A stretch of DNA of 64,000 nucleotides from Bernardetiaceae bacterium (GTDB lineage: Bacteria > Bacteroidota > Bacteroidia > Cytophagales > Thermoflexibacteraceae): positions 60,862 through 124,861 of the forward strand of contig JANWWZ010000007.1 in NCBI GenBank assembly GCA_025057115.1, read 5' to 3'. Both the position numbers and the translations under genes were made by a program. Shown one piece after another: positions 20,398 through 30,793 of this stretch (position 1 is its first letter; each line of letters starts with the position of its first letter). Below the pieces are notes generated by a model. The model ran no database searches. It was given only the letters and a program-made list of their open reading frames with translations, and was not told where the DNA came from.

Positions 20398-20841
20398 CTC
20401 TCCGTGCTTGATCTTTTTTCGTTTAACGCATCGCAAATGGGTATCTAAGTAGTTGTCCAGCTTTTTGCTAAATTCATTTGGAGAGTCTTAGGTAAAAGTT
20501 AAGTCAACTAGAGCAGGGCTCAACTTTTGCTCAACCTAATAGCATCCATTTTGAAGAATAAAACCTGGAGAAGATTCCAACTTTTGTGCTATTTCTTCCT
20601 CCCATCCGTAGGCTTTGATGGCTCGAGAAATGCTCTTGCACGCGCCTTGTGAAGGGCAATCTTTTGTACTTTTCAAGTGGTCCCCACCCTGACTTTGGCA
20701 TTCTTTACATGGTTCCTATAGCTATCAACCTCTTTTCATCCACCATCATATGCCGCTTTAGGGTGGGTCGCTAAGATTAGCCGATTCGCTTTTTTATCCA
20801 ACTATCTTATCCATACCTTTCGTTTCCTTGACGCTCTAAGA

Positions 20842-21948
20842 CTATTCTACCCAGTCAGCGATGAACAGGTTGGTATCGCGAGTGCCTTTATTGTTGCGAT
20901 TGCTGCTGAAAATCAATTTTTTGCCGTCAGGGGAAAACATAGGAAAGGAGTCAAATACAGGGTCATAGGTAATTTGTTCTAATTGACCTGTTTGTAGGTC
21001 TACCATGTAAATGTTGAATTGAAAGCCACGCTGGGAGGCATGATTAGAGCTGAACAATACTTTTTTGCCCGAGGGGTGAAAAAACGGTGCCCAGTTGGCT
21101 TTCCCTAAGCGAGTTACTTGTCTAAGATTAGAACCATCGGCATTGCATATAAAAATTTCCATTTCCGTAGGCTGCACCAGACCTTTTTTAAGTAGCTGTT
21201 TGTATTCTTTGATTTCTTGGCGGGTTTTTGGTCTTGAAGCGCGAAAAACAATTTGGGAACCATCGGGAGAGAAAAACGCACCACCGTCATAGCCTAACTG
21301 GCGCGTAATGCGGCGCGGCTTGCTGCCATCTATATTCATTACCCAAAGGTCCAAGTCGCCGGAACGCATAGAAGTAAAAACAATTTTATCGCCTTTGGGA
21401 GAAACCGTTGCTTCTGCATCATATCCTTTTGTTTTTGTCAATCTTTTTACAATATTGCCATTTAAATCAGCAACAAAAATATCATAGTCGGGATGTACTT
21501 GCCAAACGTATTTGCCTCCTTGCCGAGGAGGAACTGCAGGGCATGCCATTCCTCCCAAGTGAGTAGAAGCATACAAAATGGTGGTATCTCCTGGCATAAA
21601 GTAAGAGCAAGTAGTTCTCCCATGCGAAGTGCTGATCATTTTGGGGCGTACTTGGGACATGTCGCCCTGCTGAAGTTCGAAGTAAAAAATTTGGTCGCAC
21701 TCTAGCCCCCATGCCTTGTAGTTAGATTGAAAGACAATTTTTTGTCCATCAAAACTGAAGTAGGCTTCTGCATTATCGCCTCCGAAAGTAAGCTGGCGAA
21801 CATTGCGCAAATGCTTTTCTTGTGGATAGCGAAGCGTATCACGGGAAAGGGATTGAGCACATACCTGACTGAAACTCCACGTCCATAGGGTCAATCCGCT
21901 TGTCAAAATCAATGCTCGGAAAATTTTCACTTTAAAGTTACTTTCCAT
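20842..21948 (-). CDS. TolB/PD40 (WD40-like) beta-propeller protein
   Basis: Repeated F-SPDGxKIxFxS motifs (SPKGDKIVFTSMRSGDLDLWVMNIDGSKPRRIT; FSPDGSQIVFRASR; FSPDGKKLIFSSNRN); start at internal ATG 21948. Confidence 0.88.
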   Translation of the reverse strand: MESNFKVKIFRALILTSGLTLWTWSFSQVCAQSLSRDTLRYPQEKHLRNVRQLTFGGDNAEAYFSFDGQKIVFQSNYKAWGLECDQIFYFELQQGDMSQVRPKMISTSHGRTTCSYFMPGDTTILYASTHLGGMACPAVPPRQGGKYVWQVHPDYDIFVADLNGNIVKRLTKTKGYDAEATVSPKGDKIVFTSMRSGDLDLWVMNIDGSKPRRITRQLGYDGGAFFSPDGSQIVFRASRPKTRQEIKEYKQLLKKGLVQPTEMEIFICNADGSNLRQVTRLGKANWAPFFHPSGKKVLFSSNHASQRGFQFNIYMVDLQTGQLEQITYDPVFDSFPMFSPDGKKLIFSSNRNNKGTRDTNLFIADWVE

Positions 21949-22007
21949 GCTGCTGGCAGAATTATTTTTGTTAGAAAACTTACCCCTTACGCCTTTGTTA
22001 GAACCCA

Positions 22008-22922
22008 ATGAAGAACAAATCTAAAGAGCGTAACTCTGCTGTCTCTTCATCACGCATAGGTAGCTATCGCAGTCGCAACGTCATCGGTAGCATTACTGCA
22101 GCTCTTATTCTCATCGGTACTTTTGTTTTATTTACTCAACACACGCACCGGCTGACAAAGTTACTACAGTCTAGCATAGAAATTCAGGTATTGCTCAACA
22201 ATGGACTGAGCCCCCAAGATAGTGCAGCAATCATGGAGTTATTGGCAACTCAACCATACGTAGTCAAAAAAAATGGCAAGCCGCAAATTAGATATGTATC
22301 AAAAGAAGAGGCTTTGCAAAAATTGTCTAAACAACTGGAGGAAAACATTTTAGAGATCGCCAGGGAAAATCCGCTGCACAATTCTGTAATGGTCAATATT
22401 TTGCCTCAGTACCACACTAAGGAGGCTTTGCAGGGCATCAAAGAGCAATTGGAACAAGAAAAGGCAATATTTGAGGTGTCATATCAATACATTGCTATTG
22501 ACCAAATTGCTAAAAATGTGCGTTTGGTAGGACTGGTTACCATCTCATTAGCTATTTTGTTGATTATATTAACCATCATTTTCGTCCATATTGCCATTAA
22601 GTTAGCCCTTTACTCCCAGCGCTTTACGATTCGCATCATGCAGCTAGTAGGGGCAACAGATTATTTTATTAAAAAACCATTTTTATTGCGTGCTGCTGGT
22701 TATGGCTTCATCAGCGGTGTGATTGCAGTAACAGTATTGGCAACTGGACTTTGGGGACTTTATCACGCCTCACCAGAATTTAAAAAAGCAGAAGATTGGG
22801 TAGAAAACGCCGTAATCTTTTTATTTTTGCTCGTTGTGGGAATGCTAATTGCCGTAACCAGCGCATGGATAGCTGTAAATAAGTATCTACATCGTTCTTT
22901 AGACGAGTTGTATCTCAATTAA
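22008..22922 (+). CDS. ftsX: FtsX-like cell division permease
   Basis: IEIQVLLNNGLSPQDSAAIMELLATQPYV; RFTIRIMQLVGATDYFIKKPFLLRAAGYGFISG. Confidence 0.92.
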   Translation: MKNKSKERNSAVSSSRIGSYRSRNVIGSITAALILIGTFVLFTQHTHRLTKLLQSSIEIQVLLNNGLSPQDSAAIMELLATQPYVVKKNGKPQIRYVSKEEALQKLSKQLEENILEIARENPLHNSVMVNILPQYHTKEALQGIKEQLEQEKAIFEVSYQYIAIDQIAKNVRLVGLVTISLAILLIILTIIFVHIAIKLALYSQRFTIRIMQLVGATDYFIKKPFLLRAAGYGFISGVIAVTVLATGLWGLYHASPEFKKAEDWVENAVIFLFLLVVGMLIAVTSAWIAVNKYLHRSLDELYLN

Positions 22923-22934
22923 TTAGCACGGAAA

Positions 22935-23153
22935 ATGCAAACGGATAAAAGCAAGAGTTTTCCCTTCGGGAGGCGAAATTACATCCTCATGCTTGCCAGC
23001 ATTGGCATCGTAGCTATGGGCTTTTTGCTTATGGCTTTAGATACAGAAGAGTTTGGCTTCGGAGTGTTAGGGCTTACCATTGGTCCCATCACAGTGCTAC
23101 TGGGCTATGTAGTAGGATTTTTCGCGATTATGACAAAGAAAAATATACCATGA
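22935..23153 (+). CDS. DUF3098 family membrane protein
   Basis: Small 2-TM protein FPFGRRNYILMLASIGIVAMGFLLMA..FGFGVLGLTIGPITVLLGYVVGFFAIM, between ftsX and uppP. Confidence 0.85.
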   Translation: MQTDKSKSFPFGRRNYILMLASIGIVAMGFLLMALDTEEFGFGVLGLTIGPITVLLGYVVGFFAIMTKKNIP

Positions 23154-23947
23154 CCATCTGGCAAGCCATTTTGCTAGGCATCATTCAAGGTTTGACAGAA
23201 TTTTTGCCCATCAGCAGCAGTGGACATATAGAACTTGGCAAATTTTTTTTGTCAATTGATGTACAAGAAAATTTGCTGTTTTCTGTAGTCCTTCACGCTG
23301 CCACCGCGCTAAGCACTATAGTCATTTTTCGCAAGCAGATCGCATCAGTGGTGAAAGATACGGTGCAACTGCAGTGGAACGAAGGATCGCAGTTTGCTGC
23401 CAAGGTTTTTATTTCTATGCTGCCGATTGGCATCGTAGGTTTATTATTCAAGCCCTCCGTAGAAATGCTTTTTGAAGGCAAAACGGCATTAGTAGCTGTT
23501 ATGTTGCTGTGCAGTGGAGGTTTATTGCTTTTTGCTCATTATTTTTCGCCACAGCAGGGCAAAGACGTGTCTTTCGCTAAGGCTTTTGTAATAGGCATCG
23601 CTCAAGCAATAGCTATTATCCCAGGCATTTCGCGTTCGGGGGCTACCCTTGCCGCTGCCTTAATACTGGGCGTTCAACGGGAAAAAGCTACCTCCTTTTC
23701 CTTTCTAATGGTCTTGCCTCCTATTTTTGGAGCTATCTTGCTGGAAACGAGGGATTATTTAGAAAATGTTTCCACCCTGCACATTTCAATAAGTGCTTTG
23801 GCAAGTGGTTTTGTAGCTGCTTTTTTAACAGGCATGTTTGCTTGCAGAACGATGATACACATTGTGCGCAATAGCCAGTTAATTTACTTTGCTTTGTACT
23901 GCTTTCTTATAGGTACCCTATCTCTTATTGCTTGGTACTACGGTTAA
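23150..23947 (+). CDS. uppP: Undecaprenyl-diphosphatase (BacA/UppP)
   Basis: GIIQGLTEFLPISSSGHIEL; IPGISRSGATLAAALILGVQREKATSFSFLMVLPPIFGA. Confidence 0.97.
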   Translation: MTIWQAILLGIIQGLTEFLPISSSGHIELGKFFLSIDVQENLLFSVVLHAATALSTIVIFRKQIASVVKDTVQLQWNEGSQFAAKVFISMLPIGIVGLLFKPSVEMLFEGKTALVAVMLLCSGGLLLFAHYFSPQQGKDVSFAKAFVIGIAQAIAIIPGISRSGATLAAALILGVQREKATSFSFLMVLPPIFGAILLETRDYLENVSTLHISISALASGFVAAFLTGMFACRTMIHIVRNSQLIYFALYCFLIGTLSLIAWYYG

Positions 23948-23952
23948 GTTAC

Positions 23953-24360
23953 CTACTGTGGGACTGCTACTCCTGCTGCCTGAAGTGCTTTAGTGGCTTC
24001 TGCTAGTCCTTCTTCCAAAGTTTTTACAATCACATGAGGAGCGGGTAAGGGAGTAATGAACATGATAGCATCTAAAATAACGCGCACTAATTTGTTGGGC
24101 ATGACAAAAACAAAGCACTTTTGCCAGGTAGATATTAATTCTTTGTGCTTCTTGAGCCATTCTGCTTGCTTGATGCGCAATTCTGCTCGTAGGTATTTAG
24201 AAAGGGTACAGTCAAATACAAAGCTAACGGGTGTTTTTCGCTGATATATTTCCAACGCTTTGTTTAAATAATTCTCAAACTCTTCTATCGTGGGTTCTTC
24301 AGCCCTAAAAGTAATAATGACGATGGGAAATTTGCTCTCATCAAAGGTTGCGTATTCCAT
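23953..24360 (-). CDS. Hypothetical protein, possibly SpoIIAA/STAS-like fold
   Basis: 135 aa; FPIVIITFRAEEPTIEEFENYLNKALEIYQRKTPVSFVFDCT; fold call is by resemblance only. Confidence 0.5.
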   Translation of the reverse strand: MEYATFDESKFPIVIITFRAEEPTIEEFENYLNKALEIYQRKTPVSFVFDCTLSKYLRAELRIKQAEWLKKHKELISTWQKCFVFVMPNKLVRVILDAIMFITPLPAPHVIVKTLEEGLAEATKALQAAGVAVPQ

Positions 24361-24411
24361 ACACCTTTTAAATCGTTTTTTACAATCGGCAAAGTACGAA
24401 ATTTAATTCGT

Positions 24412-25161
24412 TTAACCAACTTTGAATTTTCTTGTTAGTTTGTTGGAAAAAATAAACTCGTTGAGTTCTTTTACATCAGCTTGGAAAATGCTTTCGTTGT
24501 CGCCTTCCCAAAGTTTAGCTCCTTTGTAAATAAAAATGATGTGTTCGCCAATTTCCATGACAGAATTCATATCGTGGGAGACAACTACAGTAGTAATATT
24601 GTATTCCTTCGTAATTTCGTAAATTAAATTGTCAATCATGATAGCAGTCAGCGGGTCAAGACCAGAGTTGGGTTCGTCGCAAAATAAATACTTAGTTTGT
24701 AGAACGATGGCGCGGGCAATGCCTACGCGTTTTTTCATGCCACCGCTGAGCTCAGAAGGCATTTTTTTGTTGGCATTTTCCAGTCCTACGCGCTTAAGAC
24801 AGAAATTTACGCGGTCCATTTTTTCATCCATAGGCATGTTAGTAAGCATATCCAATGGAAAACGGACATTTTCCTCCACTGTCTTAGAGTCAAACAGCGC
24901 GCCGCCTTGAAATAACATGCCTATTTCTTGCCGAAGGGCTTTTTTCTCTTCACGCGTACCGTTGTAAAAGTCCCTGCCATCAAAAAGAACTTGCCCTGAG
25001 TCAGGAGGAATTAAACCTACGATGCTTTTAAGCAGGACGGTTTTTCCAGTGCCGCTGCCGCCAATAATCATACTGGTAGTGCCTGGCTTAAAAACAGCAC
25101 TGATGTTGAAAAGCACCTGCTTGCCTTCAAATGATTTGTTAATATTTTTTACCTCGATCAC
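24412..25161 (-). CDS. ABC transporter ATP-binding protein, Mla (MlaF) type
   Basis: GGSGTGKTVLLKSIVGLIPPDSGQV; ELSGGMKKRVGIARAIV; CDEPNSGLDPLTAIMI. Confidence 0.93.
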   Translation of the reverse strand: MIEVKNINKSFEGKQVLFNISAVFKPGTTSMIIGGSGTGKTVLLKSIVGLIPPDSGQVLFDGRDFYNGTREEKKALRQEIGMLFQGGALFDSKTVEENVRFPLDMLTNMPMDEKMDRVNFCLKRVGLENANKKMPSELSGGMKKRVGIARAIVLQTKYLFCDEPNSGLDPLTAIMIDNLIYEITKEYNITTVVVSHDMNSVMEIGEHIIFIYKGAKLWEGDNESIFQADVKELNEFIFSNKLTRKFKVG

Positions 25162-25170
25162 GTCAATTCA

Positions 25171-26287
<1,117 letters not shown>

Positions 26288-26320
26288 TCATACTAGAAAA
26301 GGTATGCAAATGCAGTTAAG

Positions 26321-27142
26321 TTACTTCATGCCAGCCAGTAGCACTATAACGCCTTTGGTGCCGTAGCGGCTCTCAAGCACTTCGCTGTAAGTAATGGCAG
26401 CGCGCTGGGAGTTAAAAGGACCTAAAATAAGATGGTAAACAGTTTTGCCATCCCTTTCATTGATATGCACTAAAATGTTGCGGTGATGGCGTTCTTGTAA
26501 TTTTTCTATCTCTCTAAAAACTGTTTCGTAATTTTCATATACCCCTAGTTGCAAGCCATATCCTGAAGAAGGCATTTTTTCTATGTGCACTTTGTAAAGT
26601 CCCTTGCCTGTGGGGCGAACGCGAGTAGCTCTAGGGGGATCGTCGTTGAGATAGATGTACTCCCCGGTAGGCTCGCCTTGTTGATGTACATTTCGCTTCA
26701 GTAAGGCTAGCAGTTCATCGGGTTTTAAATAGCCGTCCATTCGTTCTACTTCTTTTCCTTGAGGAGTAAAAACCAATATCATCGGAAAAAAATGAACGTT
26801 GTACATCAAAGCCAGTTTTTTCCCTTCTGTAATGAGCGACTCCCCATCTAAAGCATAGGCAAGATAATTTCTTTGAGCATAGGCGACGAAATTGCTGTCA
26901 TAAAACCCTTCTTGCATAATTTTTTGGCAAGGCATGCACCAATTGGTATAAAAAAACACAAAATAAGGCTTATTTTGGCGACGCGCCTCTTGCTGAAGGG
27001 CTTTGTAACTTCCCTGAAACATTGGCAATGGCTGGGCAAGGGCCCATCCCGCTATAAGTGACAATAGCAACAACCAAAAAATTAATTTTTTATACACACT
27101 TGCGCGATTTTGCCAGTACAAATTTAACGCGAATTTTGCCAC
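26321..27142 (-). CDS. Thioredoxin-fold protein with C-terminal SPOR-like domain
   Basis: Signal/TM N-terminus; FFYTNWCMPCQKIMQEGFYD (CxxC); C-terminal SSGYGLQLGVYENYETVFREIEKLQERHHRNILVHINERDGKTVYHLILGPFNSQRAAITYSEVL. Confidence 0.8.
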   Translation of the reverse strand: MAKFALNLYWQNRASVYKKLIFWLLLLSLIAGWALAQPLPMFQGSYKALQQEARRQNKPYFVFFYTNWCMPCQKIMQEGFYDSNFVAYAQRNYLAYALDGESLITEGKKLALMYNVHFFPMILVFTPQGKEVERMDGYLKPDELLALLKRNVHQQGEPTGEYIYLNDDPPRATRVRPTGKGLYKVHIEKMPSSGYGLQLGVYENYETVFREIEKLQERHHRNILVHINERDGKTVYHLILGPFNSQRAAITYSEVLESRYGTKGVIVLLAGMK

Positions 27143-27206
27143 CCTGTGCGAACTATCTCCCCATTGGATTTGAGCAAATCAACGCGTGAATAGGTCCAAA
27201 AATAGC

Positions 27207-28502
27207 TCATGGAAGATTATCATTAGAAGGATGCTGTTGATATACTTGTGCGTACGCTTTTTCCGCAATGTGAAATCCCCTGTACTGATAGGCAATTTGG
27301 CGGATTTTTTTTCTCAAGGCTGCTCTATCTCCTTGCAGTAAACGGTCAATTTGGGCGATAGCTTGCTTGTAAGCCGCTGGCGAAAGCTCAGCAAGCACAG
27401 CCCCGATATGGTAACGGGCAATAATTTCAGCATCTTCACCAATGCCTTGCGGAATAATCACGGGAAGACCTAAAGCCCAGTATTCGCCATCTTTCACAGG
27501 AGAGCAATAGCGCTTCGTAGGCACGGGTTTAACAGGAGTAATGCCAAAATCGCCCAAGCCCATTAGATCAGGCACCAGTTGAGGAGGAGCAAATAGAGAA
27601 GTAATAATGCGGCTGTCTAGAGCACTTTCTGCTGCCATCTGTTCTACCTCCTGCTTTGGATGAGGAGTGAGTATCAAAACGCGAAACTGTTCTCCCCAAT
27701 ACTGGTGAGCTACTTTGAGAAGGTCAAAAAATTCTTTTTTCAAGTAAATACCGCCAAACTTCCCCGCATATACTGCGACAATTTTATTTTCAAAGCCATA
27801 TTTGGCAAGTAATTCTGGCTTTTTGATATTTTTTTCAGAAAACTGCTCTAAGTTGGTGCAATTAGGTCTTACGCAAAAATGTGGGAATTCCACGCCATAT
27901 TTCTGGCGTGCATACTCTTTCATGCCTGCGGTATTGGAAAGAACGTACCGTGCCCGTCGCGACTGGAGCTTTTCCAACCAGAACAACAAGCGAAACCGAA
28001 AGCTATTGCGCTGCCAGTCTTGATTTTCTACTGAGGCTTCTGCATGAGGCTCATAGCAGTCCAGCACCAAAGTAGCCCCTGACAACACCGAAAGCAAATA
28101 AGCAGAAATGCCCGCTGGAGGACAGAAAGTATGAATATATTTTACGCGATAGAGCCACGCGTCTAAAAGCAAACGAAATACTATTCGCATCCAGTTTAAG
28201 AAGGAACGCCAGCCATAGGGGTAATAAGGAAAACTTCTATGCACAATATTCCATTGACTCAAGTAATGCCTAATAACACTTCGTTCTTGTTTGTCAATGC
28301 TAAAATGTGGTTTTTCTGTAGTTAGCAAAAAAATTTTGCTACCTACTGGCAAATATTGATGCATAATTTTTAGGTAAGGTAGCGTACAGTTTTGTATAAG
28401 AGCATCTTTGTAAGACCAAAAAGTAGTTACAATTACATGGTGAGGTCGTTGCATTACTTTTTTCAGCCTGACTCGTTTTAAGAGTGTTTTTATGTAAGCC
28501 AA
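27207..28502 (-). CDS. Glycosyltransferase (GT4-like)
   Basis: VAVYAGKFGGIYLKKEFFDLLK; FGITPVKPVPTKRYCSPVKDGEYWALGLPVIIPQGIGEDAEII. Confidence 0.75.
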   Translation of the reverse strand: MAYIKTLLKRVRLKKVMQRPHHVIVTTFWSYKDALIQNCTLPYLKIMHQYLPVGSKIFLLTTEKPHFSIDKQERSVIRHYLSQWNIVHRSFPYYPYGWRSFLNWMRIVFRLLLDAWLYRVKYIHTFCPPAGISAYLLSVLSGATLVLDCYEPHAEASVENQDWQRNSFRFRLLFWLEKLQSRRARYVLSNTAGMKEYARQKYGVEFPHFCVRPNCTNLEQFSEKNIKKPELLAKYGFENKIVAVYAGKFGGIYLKKEFFDLLKVAHQYWGEQFRVLILTPHPKQEVEQMAAESALDSRIITSLFAPPQLVPDLMGLGDFGITPVKPVPTKRYCSPVKDGEYWALGLPVIIPQGIGEDAEIIARYHIGAVLAELSPAAYKQAIAQIDRLLQGDRAALRKKIRQIAYQYRGFHIAEKAYAQVYQQHPSNDNLP

Positions 28503-28570
28503 AAATTTTCAGCAAACTCAAGAGTAATATTTCACTGCCAATCTACTTTTAGCGAATGATGCAAATGACT

Positions 28571-28777
28571 TTACAAAATGGGCTCAAACATACCGAAATG
28601 GACGTGCAGCATTCCATTTTTGGCGAAGTTGGTCTTTAGTTTGTTCCAGCAATTGATAATTGACCAGTTCCATAACTGTGCAAAAGCAGAGTTGATGTTT
28701 TGAAGGTAAATTAAGTGTCTAACCCATGCTTCAAGTTTATCACAAAAAAATTGCCAGTAAATTATTCGTTCATGCAC
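28571..28777 (-). CDS. Doubtful small ORF / possible degenerate coding remnant
   Basis: 68 aa ORF in the accD-glycosyltransferase spacer (MHERIIYWQFFCDKLEAWVRHLIYLQNINS..); no family recognised. Confidence 0.2.
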   Translation of the reverse strand: MHERIIYWQFFCDKLEAWVRHLIYLQNINSAFAQLWNWSIINCWNKLKTNFAKNGMLHVHFGMFEPIL

Positions 28778-28794
28778 AACAGCAGGGCAAGTAA

Positions 28795-29634
28795 CTACTG
28801 CAACATTTTTAGCAAAAGAGTGAGCTTGCTTTTCAGTTGTCTTCTATCCACGATAAAATCCAAAAATCCGTGTTCTAGCAAAAATTCGGCAGTTTGAAAT
28901 CCTTTGGGAAGGTCTTTGCCGATGGTTTCGCGAATGACTCGAGGACCTGCAAAACCGATAAGGGCACCTGGTTCAGCAATATTAAAGTCTCCCAGCATGG
29001 CAAAAGAAGCTGAAACTCCTCCTGTAGTAGGGTCAGTCATGAGAGAGATGTAAGGCACACGCGCTTGGTTTAATAAAGCCAGCCGAGCAGCTGTTTTAGC
29101 CATTTGCATTAAGGAGAAGCCTGCTTCCATCATGCGCGCTCCTCCTGAGCGGGAGATAATTAGCAAGGGCCAGCGTTTCTCTAGCGCACAATCGATAGCA
29201 CGAGCCACTTTTTCCCCTACCACAGAGCCCATCGAGCCGCCTATGAAATCAAAATCCATACAAGCAATGACAATGTCCAACCCATTCATTTTACCATAGG
29301 CAGCCCGAACAGCATCGTTGAGCCCTGTCTTGAGCTGGCTTTCTTGCAAACGTTCTGTGTAGGGTTTAGTGTCTACAAAGTTCAACGGATCGGTAGGTTT
29401 CAAATCAGGGGCAATTTCCGTAAACTCATTGTTGTCAAAAAGTATTTCAAAATACTCACGGGAACCTATTTTGACGTGATAGCCATCTTCTGGGCTTACA
29501 TAACAGTTGTTTTTTAGCTCTTTCATATGGACAATCTTACCCGCAGGGGTTTTAAACCACATGCCGTTAGGTGCGTCCTTTTTCTCTGCCGTAGGAGTGG
29601 TAATGTTTTTTTCAGAACGTTTAAACCAGCTCAT
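28795..29634 (-). CDS. accD: Acetyl-CoA carboxylase carboxyltransferase beta subunit, zinc-ribbon cysteines absent
   Basis: [58 protein letters not shown]; core [56 protein letters not shown]. Confidence 0.96.
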   Translation of the reverse strand: MSWFKRSEKNITTPTAEKKDAPNGMWFKTPAGKIVHMKELKNNCYVSPEDGYHVKIGSREYFEILFDNNEFTEIAPDLKPTDPLNFVDTKPYTERLQESQLKTGLNDAVRAAYGKMNGLDIVIACMDFDFIGGSMGSVVGEKVARAIDCALEKRWPLLIISRSGGARMMEAGFSLMQMAKTAARLALLNQARVPYISLMTDPTTGGVSASFAMLGDFNIAEPGALIGFAGPRVIRETIGKDLPKGFQTAEFLLEHGFLDFIVDRRQLKSKLTLLLKMLQ

Positions 29635-29667
29635 GGAGCACTTTTTTGAATTTCCTACAAAAGTACA

Positions 29668-30759
29668 TCAAGCCACTGTAATTTCTGAGGCAAGGTAAAC
29701 GTCTTGCACGGTGTTGAGTAGTTCCACTCCTTCTTTGAAAGGTCGTTGGAAGGCTTTTCTTCCTAGAATGAGTCCCATGCCTCCAGCGCGCTTGTTGATA
29801 ACGGCGGTGCGCACTGCTTCGGCAAGGTCATTCGCTCCAGAAGACTCGCCGCCAGAGTTAATCAACCCTACCCGTCCCATGTAGCAATTCGCTACTTGAT
29901 AGCGGCAAAGGTCAATAGGATGGTCAGTAGTTAATTCAGTGTATACTTTCGGGTGCGTTTTTCCAAAGTTAAGGGCGGTAAAGCCTCCGTTATTAACAGG
30001 AAGTTTTTGCTTGACGATATCAGCTTGAATAGTGGCACCGATGTGAGTAGCCTGAGAAGAAATATCGGTAGCGTTGTGGTAGTCCACCCCTTCCTTTTTA
30101 AAGGCACTGTTGCGAGTGTAACACCACAAGACAGTAGCCATGCCCAATTCATGAGCCATTTCAAAGGCTTCCGCTACTTCTACTAATTGGCGGTTGGACT
30201 CTTGAGAACCAAAATAGACAGTAGCTCCTACCGCAACTGCTCCTAAATTCCATGCTTCCTTTACAGTTCCGAACATAATTTGATCGTACTTATTGGGATA
30301 GGTAAGCAGTTCATTGTGATTAATCTTGACGATAAAAGGTATTTTATGGGCATATTTTCGCGACATCATGCCCAACACGCCAAAGGTAGTAGCCACGGCA
30401 TTGCATCCTGCTTCAAGAGCCAGGCGAACAATGTTTTCTGGGTCGAAATAAATGGGGTTAGGAGCAAAGGAAGCCCCTGCTGAATGTTCAATGCCCTGAT
30501 CTACGGGAAAAATGGAAAGATAGCCCGTATGAGCCAGGCGCCCAGTGCCAAAAAGTTGTCCTAAACTGCGCAATACTTGAGGGGGGCGGTTGGATGGAGC
30601 AAATATTTTATCCACAAAATCAGGGCTGGGCAAGTGCAAGTGAGATTTGTCGATAGTTTTGCTTTGATGGTTGAGCAGCGACTCTGCTTCTGCCCCAAGC
30701 AGAGCAACAATTTTGTCGTAGGCGGACATAGCTAAAAAATAGATAGTAAAACCTTGCAA
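29668..30759 (-). CDS. Class I fructose-bisphosphate aldolase (DhnA/FbaB type)
   Basis: [100 protein letters not shown]. Confidence 0.93.
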   Translation of the reverse strand: MQGFTIYFLAMSAYDKIVALLGAEAESLLNHQSKTIDKSHLHLPSPDFVDKIFAPSNRPPQVLRSLGQLFGTGRLAHTGYLSIFPVDQGIEHSAGASFAPNPIYFDPENIVRLALEAGCNAVATTFGVLGMMSRKYAHKIPFIVKINHNELLTYPNKYDQIMFGTVKEAWNLGAVAVGATVYFGSQESNRQLVEVAEAFEMAHELGMATVLWCYTRNSAFKKEGVDYHNATDISSQATHIGATIQADIVKQKLPVNNGGFTALNFGKTHPKVYTELTTDHPIDLCRYQVANCYMGRVGLINSGGESSGANDLAEAVRTAVINKRAGGMGLILGRKAFQRPFKEGVELLNTVQDVYLASEITVA

Positions 30760-30793
30760 AGGTATAGCTAAATTCTTTTACATAAGCAATTTT

